NCBI GenBank assembly: GCA_043228905.1 | Contig: JBHGNT010000008.1 | Location: forward strand, 11,408,001-11,472,000 | DNA length: 64,000 nucleotides | Direction of reading: 5' to 3' | Source of the DNA: Azolla caroliniana | Lineage: Eukaryota > Polypodiophyta | Shown here: positions 30,941 to 41,238 of the stretch, in pieces | Layout: each line of letters starts with the position of its first letter | How positions within the stretch are numbered: position 1 is the first letter of the stretch | Translations under genes and position numbers: made by a program | Notes under the pieces: model-generated | Told to the model about the DNA's origin: nothing | Seen by the model: the letters and a program-made list of their open reading frames with translations, nothing else | The model's database searches: none

Positions 30941-32008
30941 AGGCTGGCCCGTTACCGTTCTTGGATCCTCACGATCCCTTCGCGTAGTGCGAGCTTTGTT
31001 GGCCATCCTTGCCAGCCTTGCCGGATCCAGATTTGTCCGTATCGGCTCTTTTTCTCCAGCACTCACTTTCTCTGTGGCCCTTTTTGCCACAATACCAGAT
31101 TTGTCTTGCCGGCCTCTGGCACCGCCTTGACTCCCCCTGCCTGTGGAAGTCCCGGAACTGCCGTCGGCACGTTTGCTGTGCCTTTGTTCTTGCTCTTGCC
31201 AGCCGCCTCCATTGCGTGCCGACCGGCCTCGTCCACCACGCCCACAGGACCGATCCGCCCCCGTGTACAACATCCGACTGTCAGTGGGTGCGCTAGTTGA
31301 TGCACCGGCGTGGTTCTCTTCTACAAGGAGCATCGACTGTAAGTCGGAAAATGACGGCGTATTCTCCCTTGTACACACCGCCGTTCGGAACGCTCTTAAC
31401 TTAGACGCCAGGCCCCCAAGACAGACCTGTACCCGCCTCGTCCACCATGCCCACGGGACCGATCCGCCCCCGTGTACAACATCCGGTTGTCAGTGGATGC
31501 GCTAGTTGACGCACCGGCGTGGTTCTCTTCTACAAGGAGCATCGACTATAATTCGAAAAATGACGGCGTATTCTCCCTTGTACACACCGCCGTTCGGAAC
31601 GCTCTTCACTTAGACGCCAGGCCCCCAAGACAGACCTGTACCATCTCGTCTTTCTCTAGGGTAACGTTGATGGAGGCAAGCGAGTCGCAGATCTCTTTGA
31701 TCCGGGCCATGTAATCCGCCACTGACATGTCCTTCTGTCGGACATTGCTCAACTCCTGTTGGAGTTGCAGCTTCCGGGTTGTAGTGCTCGCAGCGAAAAC
31801 CTTCTTCAGGTTTCCCCAAGCCTCCTTTGAAGTCTTGGCGTCTCAGATGTGGCTCAACAACTGGTCTCCGACACTAGACGCGAAGCAGTACATCACTCTG
31901 CTTGCCGATTGTTCCCACACTGGGAAATCCTTATGTGCCGCATCAGGTGTTGTTTCGTTGGCTCCTTCGACAAAACTCCAGTACCCATGCCCAAGCAGGT
32001 ACATGCTC
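30941..32008 (-). pseudogene. gag: Copia F gag with 209-bp internal tandem duplication
   Basis: Reading from about 32000: LLGHGYWSFVEGANETTPDAAHKDF, EAWGNLKKVFAASTT, QELSNVRQKDMSV, EICDSLASINVTLEKDEMVQVCLGGLA. A 209-bp block (31227-31435) is repeated directly at 31436-31644; 209 is not a multiple of three, so it shifts the frame. A zinc-knuckle region near 31050-31110 is degraded. Confidence 0.75.
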
Positions 32009-32545
32009 TAGTTCTTTCCCATTTGTGTTCATGTTCTAGTTCCCGGTGAGGGCCGCAAAAGGCCGCTCACTCCCGTTGGTGTTCGTGTTCCAATTCCCAA
32101 TGAGGGCCGCACAACGCCACTCACTCCCATTGGTGTTCGTGTTCCAGTTCCCAGTGAGGTCCGCACAAGGCTGCTCACTCCCGTTGGTGTTTGTGTTCTA
32201 GTTCCCAGTGAGGGCCGCATGGTCGCTCACGCACGTTTGTGTTCGAGTTCCCGATGAGAGCCGAACATGGCCGCTCACTCTCGTTCGTGTTCCTATTCCC
32301 AGTGAGGGCCGCACATGGCCGCTCACTCCCGTTCATGTTCCAGTCTCCGGTGAGGACCAATATGGTCACTCATGCCCATTGTTCATGTTCCAGTTCCCGG
32401 CAAGGACCTCACATGGTTACTCATGACCCTTGGTGTTCATGCTCCCCCTGACGACCGCACATGGTCGCTCACACCCGTTGATATTTGTGTTCCAGTTCTA
32501 GGCGAGGACCACACATGGTCGCTCATGCCTATTGGTTTTAAATAC
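32009..32545. repeat. 48/54-bp tandem array, block 6 (reverse orientation)
   Basis: About ten units of the CCGTTGGTGTTCGTGTTCC type, with 48-bp variants at 32230-32345. Confidence 0.8.
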
Positions 32546-33430
32546 CTCGTCTTGTGGAGGGGTTACTCCTTGTCTAGGATTTACAAAATACTTTGGAGGT
32601 GATCTAAGATTTTCATCAACAATATCCCCTTAAGCCGAGAAACGATTTGGGAAGGCATCGTTGAAGGGAGGACAATTTCAAGATTCGAACTCTTGACATG
32701 ACCATGTTATACCTTATAATCAAGTTTTATGTGTTAACCACACATCTAGGCTCATATAATCATGTATAGACTTCCTCATTGTAGGTTTTATCTAGCATCA
32801 TGTGCATAATTTCTCCCTTGTATTATTAACACTTGGCACATGCATGCGTACCTACTGCCTACATGCTCTATTGTATCACATGCGTGCAACAGGTATGCAT
32901 GCCACTTAGTATAAATAGTTGAGTTCCCCTTGAAGGAATTCAAGGTGAACAACGCTAGTTATGGACATATCCATCTAGTATTCACATTTCACCCAATCTT
33001 CTCAACCGGTGAGGGCTGCACAAGCCCGCTCACGCCCGTTGGTGTTCGTGTTTGAGTTGGGACATATCAATCATAGTATAAATACTTGTAACATCAGTGG
33101 TCTCATTCAAGGTGAACAACGCCAGTCATGGACATATCAATCTAGTATTCTTGTTTTGCCCATCTTCTCTCCTTAATCTTCATCTCTATCTTTAAGCTCT
33201 TGTGTCATTCCGTTATTGCTCCGTCGTAACCTAATCATTCGTGCTCCGTCTTAGTCCGCGCTTGGTGTGTCCATGACAGTTTGTTCACCTTCCAACTAGA
33301 AGCATCACCCGTCTCCGTCATCACCCTTGCTTCTAGAGTTACCATCGACATCGTACCATCATCAACATCGCTTCATTTCCTATCTTCCTCGCCATTTCTA
33401 TCTCCTAGTTTCTTCTCATCATTTTGTCCT
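32546..33430 (+). repeat. element G 3' end, LTR module and leader
   Basis: 32546-32672 is the internal 3' end (ATTTTCATCAACAATATCC, degraded purine tract GAAGGGAGGACAA). 32673-33000 is a plus LTR module with AGTATAAATAGTTG near 32908. One array unit (33001-33060) follows, then a second, H-like promoter (AGTATAAATACTTG near 33074) and the leader ending ...GTGTCCATGACAG and beyond to 33430. Confidence 0.6.
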
Positions 33431-34010
33431 CACCGAGAAATGGAACACGAACGAGTGAGCGACCTTGTGGCCCTCACCTGGAACAGGAACACACACGGGA
33501 GTAATTGACCCCTGTGTCGTCCTCATCGAGAACTGGGACATGAACAACAACGGGCATGAGCGACCATGTCAGTGCTCACCGGGATCTAGAACACGAACAA
33601 TAGTTGGAGTGAGCAGCCGTGTGCGGTCCTCACTGAAGACTGTAACACAAACAGGAGCGAGCAACCATGAGGCCCTCACCGGGAACAGGAATGCGAACGG
33701 GAGTGAGCGGCCGTGTGCGGCCCTCACCGGGAACAGGAACACGAACGGGAGTGAGTGGCCATGTGCGGCCCTCACCGGGAACTCGAACACGAACGGGCGT
33801 GAGCGACCATGCGGACCTCACCGGGAACTGGAAGACGAACACCAACGGGAGTGAGCGGCCTTGTGCGGCCCCCACAGGGAACTAGAACACGAACGCGAAC
33901 TGGAGTGAGCGGCCTTGTGAGGCACTCATCGGGAACTGTAACACGAACACCAACGGGAGTGAGCAGCCTTGTGCGGCCCTTACCGGGAACTAGAACACGA
34001 ACACGAACGG
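33431..34010. repeat. 48/54-bp tandem array, block 7
   Basis: About eleven units in the CACGAACGGGAGTG orientation. 48-bp units predominate at 33660-33800 and 54-bp units after that. The 16- and 18-codon frames remain open on both strands. Confidence 0.8.
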
Positions 34011-35250
34011 GAAAGAAACTAAAAAATAGAGACAATGAAGCGATGTTGATGATGGTAACTCTAGAAGCAAGGGCGATGACAGTGATGGGTGATACTTCTA
34101 GTTGGAAGGTGAACAATTTGTCACGGACACACCAACTGCAGACTAAAGACGGAGCACCGATGATGAGGCTACGACGAAGCGATGACGGAATGACACAAGA
34201 GCATAAAGATAGAGATGAAGATTAAGGAGAGAAGATGGGCAAAACAAGAATACTAGATTGATATGTCCATGACTGGTCTTGTTCACCTTGAATGAGACCA
34301 CTGAGGTTACAAGTATTTATACTGTGATTGATATGTCCCAACTCAAACACGAACACCAACGGGAGTGAGCGGCCTTGTGCGGCCCTCACCGGGAACACGA
34401 ACACGAATGGGAAAGAAACTAAAAAATAGAGACAATGATGAGGAGAAATAAAAGCCAATGAAAATGATGAGAAGAAACTAGGAGATAGAAATGGCGAGGA
34501 AGATAGGGAATGAAGCGATGTTGATGATGGTACGATGTCGATGGTAACTCTAGAAGCAAGGGTGATGATGGAGACGGGTGATGCTTCTAGTTGGAAGTTG
34601 AACAATTTGTCATGGACACACCAACTGCGGACTAAAGACGGAGCACCGATGATGAGGTTACGACGAAGTGATGACGAAATGACACAGGAGCATCAAGATA
34701 GAGATGAAGATAAAGGAGAGAAGATGGGCAAAACAAGAATACTAGATTGATATGTCCATGAATGGCGTTGTTCACCTCGAATGAGACCACTGAGGTTACA
34801 AGTATTTATACTGTGATTGATATGTCCCAACTCAAACATGAACACCAACGGGAGTGAGTGGCCTTGTGCAGCCCTCACCGGGAACACGAACACGAATGGG
34901 AAAGAAACTAAAAAATAGTGACAATGATGAGGAGAAATAAAAGCCAATGAAAATGATGAGAAGAAACTAGGAGATAGAAATGGCGAGGAAGATAGGAAAT
35001 GAAGCGATGTTGATGATGGTACGATGTCGATGGTAACTCTAGAAGCAAGGGTGATGACGGAGACTGGTGATGCTTCTAGTTGGAAGGTGAACAACGCTAG
35101 TCATGGGGTATTTTTTTTTATGGTTGCCATCTGGCATCATACATGGGGTAATCCTTCCAGAAGACAAGTTGTTGCAAGTGTCGACGGTGCCAACGCAAGT
35201 CAACCTCGTGTTCCTCCCCTTTACGACCGCCTTTTCGGAAGCATGATGTA
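34011..35250. repeat. 489-bp higher-order tandem repeat
   Basis: The stretch ending ATATGTCCCA at 34340 recurs ending at 34829, an offset of 489 bp. A third partial copy runs to about 35098. Each unit has one array monomer, an inverted leader and an inverted promoter (complement of AGTATAAATACTTG). Minus-strand frames starting MFTFQLEASPVS recur with the repeat and are not convincing genes. 35099-35250 is unrelated filler sequence. Confidence 0.65.
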
Positions 35251-35855
35251 GGGGTGAGCAAGAAGTGGAGCACTGATGGGTGTGAGTGACCATGTGTTGT
35301 TCTCATCACAGACATGAACAACAACGGACGCGAGTGACCATGAGCAGTCATCATTGGGAACTAGAACTGGAACACGAATACCAACGGGAGTGAGAGACCA
35401 TGTGTGGTCCTCACTGGAGACTGGAACACGAACACCAACGGGCATGAGAGACCATGTCGGTCCTCGCCGAGAGTTGGAACATGAACACCAACAGGCATGA
35501 GCGACCATGTGTGGTCCTCACGGAGAACTGGAACATGAACCGCAATGGGCATGAGCGACCATGTCAGTCCTCTCCAGGATGTGGAACATGAAAAATAATT
35601 GGTGTGAGCGACCATGTGCGGTCCTCATGGGAGACTAGAACACGAACGGGAGTGAGAGACCAGGCGGCACTCACTGGGTACACGAACACGAACGGGAGTG
35701 AGCAGTCATGTGCGGTCTTCACCGGGAACACAAACACGAACGGGTGTGAGCGACCATGCGGCCCTCACCGGGAACTCGAACACGAATGGGCATGAGCGAC
35801 CATGCGGCCCTCACCAAGAACTGGAACACGAACACCAACAGGGGTGTTCGGCCTT
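35251..35855. repeat. 54-bp-type tandem array, block 8
   Basis: The block is very similar to block 2 (19110-19480), including the same order of variant units (for example CGGACGCGAGTGACCATGA, AACCGCAATGGGCATGAG). This implies segmental duplication inside element G. Confidence 0.75.
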
Positions 35856-35856
35856 G

Positions 35857-36130
35857 ATATGCATGTGTACTTATTGCCTGCGTGCTCTATTGTATCACAT
35901 GCGTGCAACAGGTATGCATGCCACTTAGTATAAATAGTTGAGTTCACCTTGAAGGAATTCAAAGTGAACAACGCCAGCCATGGACATATCAATCTAGTAT
36001 TCTTGTTTTGCCCATCTTCTCTCCTTAATCTTTATCTCTATCTTTATGCTCTTGTGTCATTCCGTCATCGCTCCGTCGCAGCCTCATCATCCGTGCTTCG
36101 TCTTAGTCCGGACTTGGTGTGTCCGTGCCA
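35857..36130 (+). repeat. element G LTR-like module, right end
   Basis: The module lacks its first part. It contains AGTATAAATAGTTG (TATA) and runs to GTCCGTGCCA, the outer CA end. The TGGAG target duplication follows. Elsewhere the same end reads GTCCGTGACA before the leader, which fixes the 3' boundary of the LTR. Confidence 0.65.
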
Positions 36131-36195
36131 TGGAGTGTCTATTCACTCTCAAGGTGAGTTCACACACTAGACCAAGTTGAGCTTGATTCTCAACA
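36131..36195 (-). repeat. Copia A 5' LTR, second part
   Basis: The piece matches 7677-7741 (GTCTATTCACTCTCAAGG...TTCTCAACA). Together with 17037-17371 it rebuilds the LTR. CCAAC at 36196 is the Copia A target duplication. Confidence 0.85.
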
Positions 36196-36522
36196 CCAAC
36201 ACCAATGGATACCCCGACACCGATGGAGATTGATATGACCTGGCGACGAGGACCTTTATCAGATGAAGAGAAGCAACGTCGTCGAGCAAATCGACTATGC
36301 TTATATTGTGGAGGTCTAGGACATAATGCTATTCATTGTCCACACAGACCGAGACGTCAGGTACATCACATTAACTATGATAATAGAAATGAGTCTAGCA
36401 TTATTGATAATAGAAATGAGTCTAGCATTGTTGAAACTGTGCCAACTAGTGTTTCTAGTAATCCAACTCTATCCAATAAATTTGAGGTCCTAAGCCAATT
36501 AGAAGAGGAGTCAAATGAATAA
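36196..36522 (+). pseudogene. gag: chromovirus 1 gag, C-terminal part with zinc knuckle
   Basis: The frame continues from 7350: PTPMEIDMTWRRGPLSDEEKQRRRANR, then zinc knuckle CLYCGGLGHNAIHCP (CX2CX4HX4C). A tandemly duplicated DNRNESSI segment and a short acidic tail follow before a stop. Confidence 0.8.
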
Positions 36523-37466
36523 GTCCGACCAAAATCGGAGCCGTTTGGTTGGACAGTCCTAGATCTGTATAACCTAGTGTGGGTTCCATCTCTTCCAAGC
36601 ATGTTAGTAGAGTTTTCTGAAGCCAATTACAAGTTAGGACACCAAGTTGTCAACTTCATGTCCCAGCTCTCTTAGATACCGAAGCCAAATCTTGTGTCAT
36701 GGATAGAGATTTTGCCCGAAAACATCAAATAGCCTTGCATAAACTTCCTTGCCCAGTTTTCGTAGTTGTGATTGATGGACGTCCTATAGCTTCTGGAAAG
36801 ATATTTGAGGAGTCTGAGCCGATACACATACTCTTAGGTGATTTAGGATGTGTAGTCTCCTTTAACATAATCCGTAGCCTTGAGCATCCAATAGTCCTTG
36901 GTTTGCCATGGTTCGAGCTACACGACCCAAGAATTGATTGGAGAAGACGAGAAATTAGGTGCCCTTCAAAAGGAAACATAGTAGTCAAGGGTCGAACCCA
37001 GGATCCTCCCCTTCAAAAACATAGTGTTACCAATTCACCCTCTACCAAACATGTTGTTCCTCTTCATCAAGTTTTAACCATCACCCTAGAACAATTATGC
37101 CAAGAAGGAGCAAAAGAAGATTTATTCTTATTTGCCATATCAATTGCACCTTCTAGTGACACTCAAGGGAAGTCAGATGTCTACATTCCTAAAAAGTACC
37201 AAGAATATGTTTATGTCTTCAACAAAGTCGAAGCTAGTGTACATCCAAAGCATCGGCCATACGATTGTCCCATTGATCTACAACCAGGAAAAGAGCCACA
37301 ATGGGGTCCGATCTACAATCTGTCACCAACAGAGCTTGAGGTTCTTCGAGCATACATTGAAGAGAATCTTACAAGTGGATTTATTCGACATTCAAAGTCT
37401 CCAGCTAGTGCTCCTATCTTTTTCGTGAAGAAAAAGGATGGCTCACTTCGTTTGGTCGTGGATTAA
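36523..37466 (+). pseudogene. pol: chromovirus 1 protease and start of reverse transcriptase
   Basis: Protease around 36665-36990 has LLDTEAKSCVMDRDFARKH, where the catalytic DSGA/DTGA reads DTEA, then GLPWFELHDPRIDW. The frame 36699-37466 leads into RT ([63 protein letters not shown]). It ends at a stop caused by a 10-bp deletion; the inverted relative at 41345-41365 still has those 10 bp, and GGA repeats flank the deletion. Confidence 0.8.
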
Positions 37467-37471
37467 ATAAA

Positions 37472-38690
37472 GTGACAATAAGAAATAAGTATGCTCTACC
37501 TTTAATTTCCAGTCTTTTAGAGCGCATTGGTGGGGCAAAGCATTTTACCAAGATTGATCTAAGGGGTGCATATAATCTTGTCCGTATTCGACCGGGAAAC
37601 GAGTGGAAGATTGCATTCCGCACTCGATATGGCCATTTCGAGTATACAATTATGCCTTTTGGGATAAAAAATGTTCCTATCGTGTTTCAACATATGGCAA
37701 ATGACATTTTCCAAGATTTTCTAGATATCTTTCTTATCATCTATTTAGATGATCTATTGATTTACTCTAGAACACAAGTGGAGCATGATATACATGTCCG
37801 GAAGGTACTCCAACGCGTAAGAGAGTATGGTCTTTAAGCCAAACTAGAGAAGTGCATTTTTTATTGCAAAGAAGTTGAGTTCTTGGGTTATACCATTTCA
37901 TCCAAAGGTATCTTCATGAGTCCAACGAAAGTTCAAACAGTATTGGAATGGCATACTCCAAGTTCCGTTTGTGATGTCCAGTGTTTCCTTGGATTTGCCA
38001 ACATCTACTGCAAATTCATATGGAATTATTCAAAGATTGTATTGCCGCTTACTCAACTCACCAAGAAAAATCAAGCATTTGTTTGGACTCCTGAAGCAGA
38101 CAGAGCCTTTACTCAGTTGAAAGAGGCATTCACATCAGCTCCAGTCTTAGCTCACGTTGATCCAGAAAAGCCATTTATCATTGAGGCAGATGCATCCGAC
38201 TTTGCATTGGGGAGCATCCTATCACAACCAGGTGAAGATGGGCACTTACATCCAGTCACGTTTCACTCAAGAAAGTTTAATGTTGCGGAGATCAACTACG
38301 AGGTGCATGACAAAGAGTTACTACCTATGGTCGACTCTTTTGCGCAATGGCGACATTTCTTGGAAGGTTCACCTCATCAAATCATCTTTTATAGTGACCA
38401 CAAAAATCTTACATATTTTCAGACGGCTTGAGTGATAAATAGGCGACAAGCTTGGTGGGCGCAATTTTTAACTCGTTTTGATTTCAAGATCATTTTCCGC
38501 CGAGGGAACCAACAAGGGCAAGCAAATGCTCTATCTCGACGCTCATATTTGGCACTTCGCCCTGGAGATCCGACTTTCGACAATCAAAAGCAAGTTCTCC
38601 TTGGTCCAACAAAGCTACAAGCAACCACGGTTTGTGCCACGCCATTGGATTTAAGTCTTCATGATACTATTTGACAACAACTTAACTCTG
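37472..38690 (+). pseudogene. pol: chromovirus 1 reverse transcriptase and RNase H
   Basis: RT motifs are [29 protein letters not shown] and [11 protein letters not shown] (YLDD intact) at 37472-37837. The stop at 37837 (TAA) interrupts YGL-AKLEKC. 37883-38431 carries FLGFANIYCKFI and RNase H IEADASDFALGSIL and [13 protein letters not shown], and stops at a TGA where related elements have Arg. 38432-38674 continues NRRQAWWAQFLTRFDFKI and ANALSRRSY. Confidence 0.85.
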
Positions 38691-40050
38691 ATGATTTTGC
38701 TAAGGATGTCTTCACCCACCTTGGTCCAAATCATGCATTTTGCTCCACATTGCTAGGGACATCTCGATGCTATAAGGAGTTCAAGTGGCAAGATAACTTA
38801 CTTTTCTACAAGAATCTACTTTATGTCCCTGATGGATCACCACACCTTCGAGTGTTGGAGCATTGTCATGATGCCCGTATGGCCGGACACTTTGGTATTG
38901 CCAAGACCATGGAGCTAGTGAAGCGATCATTTTGGTGGCCTCATTTACAACAATTCGTTGAAGATTATGTTCACACATGTGACACATGTTGTCGAGCTAA
39001 AATGCCTAGGCATCATCCTTATGGGTTGTTACAACCATTACCGACTCCAAGCAAGCCATGGTAGTCAATTACTATGGATTTCATTATAGATCTGCCACCT
39101 TCACAAGGTTTTGATGCTATTTTAACCATAGTGGATCGGTTTACCAAGTTGACACATTTTCTACCCTGCGTAAAAAGCATCAATAGTCAAGAAATAACAG
39201 ATATCATTATGCGTGAAGTATTTCACCATCATGGTCTTCCAAACGACATAATTAGTGATTGTGGACTGCAATTTATCGCTCACTTTTGGAAGCATCTATG
39301 TGACGGGCTCCGAATCTCTTGCAAACTCTCTTCAGCATATCATCCTGAAACTGATGGCCAAACAGAGCGCACAAATCAAACACGTGAGCAGTATCTTCGA
39401 TGTTTCATCAGTTATCAACAAGATGATTGGAGTCATATATTGCATCTTGTAGAGTTTGCATACAATAACACCATACACTCTTCTACCAAGGTCACACCTT
39501 TCTATGCCTATACAGGCAACCATCCTCGATGGTGTCTCTTGGACATTCCAGTGATCTCACCAAATCCTAGTGTAGAGCAACACCTCCACCGACTACAACA
39601 CCTTCAGTCTGAGTTGTCTTCACATATTTAGAAAGCTCAAGCCCAACATAAGGCCCATGCAGATCGACATCATCTTCTATCTCCATTCAAGGTTGGTGAT
39701 CGGGTATGGTTGTTACACCGTCACATAAAGACTACTCGACCATGTGATAAACTAGATTATAAACGCTTGGGTCCTTTTGTCATCACGAAACGGATTAATA
39801 ATGCAACATTCTGTCTTGATCTTCATGCAAGTTTGCGGCTTCATCCAGTCTTTCACAACTCTCTTTTGGAACCTTACCACACCAGCTCGATTCCCAATCG
39901 TGTTGTGCCGCCACCGCCTCCTCTCCAACTTGCTGATGGCCAAGAGTATGAGGTAGCCTACATTCTTGATTCAAAGATTGTGTGCAATAAGTTGCATTAT
40001 CTAGTTGATTGGCTAGGCTATACTCCGAGCGATCGCACATGGGAACCTGT
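38691..40050 (+). pseudogene. pol: chromovirus 1 integrase and chromodomain start
   Basis: The HHCC finger is HCHDARMAGHFGIAKT...CDTCCRAK (38750-39064). The integrase core is SITMDFIIDL, IISDCGLQFIAHFW and ETDGQTERTNQ (39074-39631), so D-D-E residues are visible. The GPY/F-like tail (39710 on) is DYKRLGPFVITKRI and LHPVFHNSLLEPY. The chromodomain reads YEVAYILDSKIVCNKLHYLVDWLGYTPSDRTWEPV and is cut by a solo LTR at 40051. A TAG near 39629 sits at a Gln site of relatives. Confidence 0.85.
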
Positions 40051-40324
40051 TGACGGGAACCCAACGTTCCTTATGCGCGACGCTCGGCCATAACCGAGCT
40101 TAGAATGATACACAGAAAACGGGAAATAAAAAAAACACGACACAAAGAAGAAGAGAATACACAGGAGGTTTACGTGGAAAACCCCAAACTAGGGGAAAAA
40201 CCACGGCAGCCCACAGGCTGCAAACTGTCACTATGTAATAATATACAACAGTGAGCTCACTGAGGCATCGACCTCGTGCTCACAGATCTTCGCCACAAGC
40301 GGCGGTTACAATGGAGGCAACGAC

Positions 40325-40375
<51 letters not shown>

Positions 40376-40772
40376 TACAGTTATGCACACTAATCTCATG
40401 CAAAACAGAAAATGACAACAACTACTAAAAGTTTGCCCTAAGTCATATTTATACTAATATGACTTTTTGGCTATTTACAAATATAGTCTCGCTGAACTCT
40501 CAGAAAACATATTTACGAATATGTCTCTTCATCCGGTTCATACCGGGTCTGCACCATCCGGCTCTCCGTAGCCGGGTACTCCTCATCCGGTGAAGACCGG
40601 GTCTGTAACATCTGGCTCTCCGTAGCCGGGTACTCCTCATCCGGTCTTCACCGGGTCTGTATCATCCGTCTCTCCGTAGCCGGATACTCCTCATCTGGTT
40701 TCAGCCTCAGCTGAGTTTGTTCATCGGCACTGTTCTTCTCCCTTCCCATTCGGAGGGACCTGTCTCCCAACA
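40051..40772 (-). mobile_element. solo LTR of the Copia B/C family
   Basis: This is a 722-bp LTR with no internal region, bounded by TGACGGGAAC and CTCCCAACA, with target duplication CCTGT at 40046-40050 and 40773-40777. It is inserted in the chromodomain codons of chromovirus 1. It includes a long CT microsatellite near 40330-40371 and CCGG-rich minisatellite units (40540-40690). It probably arose by LTR-LTR recombination. Confidence 0.9.
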
Positions 40773-40894
40773 CCTGTCGATAAGGTTTGTAATACTCAAG
40801 CTCTTATTGACGACTTCCATTGTCGGTATCCCGACAAACCCGGCCCTGCATTGTTAACAACTCCTTCCACTCATCGTTTTAAAAGGAAGGATAG
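40773..40894 (+). pseudogene. pol: chromovirus 1 chromodomain C-terminus and polypurine tract
   Basis: After the solo LTR the frame resumes with DKVCNTQALIDDFHCRYPDKPG, which completes the chromodomain helix as in 53640-53735. The purine tract AAAAGGAAGGATAG (40881-40894) precedes the 3' LTR. Confidence 0.75.
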
Positions 40895-41238
40895 TGTCAT
40901 GAATCCATGAACATTACATAGCTTCACTTGGGCTTGAACCCAAGACCTTGTAATACATAATCAAGAACTTAACCATTAAGATAGCATATGATTATATAAA
41001 ACAATAAAATCTACTTCTTATAATAAACTGATATTGTAAATGTTGTAGAACATTCTAGAACATTCTAGAATATCCTAGAACATCTTAGAATATTCTAGGT
41101 CTAGAACATTCTAGAACATTATAGAAATCACTAGGTTATTCTATAGGAACCTATATATATGGACATACAATTCTTCTCAAAACCAATTCGAATAAACACC
41201 AGTCTTAAGCTCTCATCGCCTATCTTGTATCCATTCTA
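40895..41238 (+). repeat. chromovirus 1 3' LTR, first part
   Basis: The LTR begins TGTCATGAATCC and is homologous to 53773-54183. It carries an antisense tRNA-like stretch (40918-40990) and a TTCTAGAACA-rich patch. It is cut at about 41238 by an inverted RT fragment; the LTR end (ATTTCATTCC...CTTGGTTG) reappears at 50136-50205, lacking about 28 bp. Confidence 0.75.
40918..40990 (-). other. tRNA-like sequence antisense in chromovirus LTR
   Basis: The minus strand has an A-box-like TATCTTAATGG, then about 40 nt later a B-box-like GGTTCAAGCCC in a hairpin CTTGGG-TTCAAG-CCCAAG. It is not a foldable full tRNA gene. The homologous part of the LTR at 53773 retains the same layout. Confidence 0.45.

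Larger units (their letters stand above)
27590..32008 (-). mobile_element. Copia F body lacking both LTRs
   Basis: The minus-strand Copia sequence runs from the gag region (around 32000) to a polypurine tract CTTGAGGGGGAGAA (complement of 27590-27603). No LTR flanks either side. To the left is array block 5, to the right array block 6 in the opposite orientation. The gag N-terminus is also missing. It may have been captured by element G or stripped of LTRs by rearrangement. Confidence 0.75.
17372..36130 (+). mobile_element. element G: 18.8-kb compound insertion of arrays and LTR-like modules
   Basis: The insertion is bounded by TGTCAAGATTC (17372) and ...GTCCGTGCCA (36130), a TG...CA pair, with 5-bp duplication TGGAG on both sides. 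LTR-like sequence occurs at both ends in the same orientation. The interior has repeated LTR-like modules in both orientations, 48/54-bp tandem arrays, Copia B, and an LTR-less Copia body (27590-32008). No gag-pol of G's own is recognised. It may be a large non-autonomous LTR element (LARD-like) repeatedly rearranged, or several nested copies. Confidence 0.65.
7351..36195 (-). mobile_element. Copia A, Ty1/Copia element with nested insertions
   Basis: Terminal sequences start TGTATAGAATC (7351) and end ...TTCTCAACA (36195). The 5-bp target duplication CCAAC occurs at 7346-7350 and 36196-36200. The element reads on the minus strand. Its 3' LTR is 7351-7741; its 5' LTR is split into 17037-17371 and 36131-36195. 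Its body is cut by a Tat-like element (11074-15104), and its 5' LTR by element G (17372-36130). Removing the nested DNA leaves about 6 kb plus a 746-bp duplication. Confidence 0.85.

Noticed and set aside
30476-31300. 274-codon plus-strand frame
   Set aside because: Antisense shadow of Copia F gag, protease and pre-integrase, which have recognisable motifs on the minus strand.
33281-35094. Recurrent MFTFQLEASPVS-type frames as a protein family
   Set aside because: They recur only because the leader sequence is repeated, in both orientations; length and ends vary with repeat breakpoints.
40918-40990. Functional tRNA gene
   Set aside because: Box-like motifs and one hairpin are present, but no acceptor stem or full cloverleaf can be drawn; it is kept only as a tRNA-like feature.
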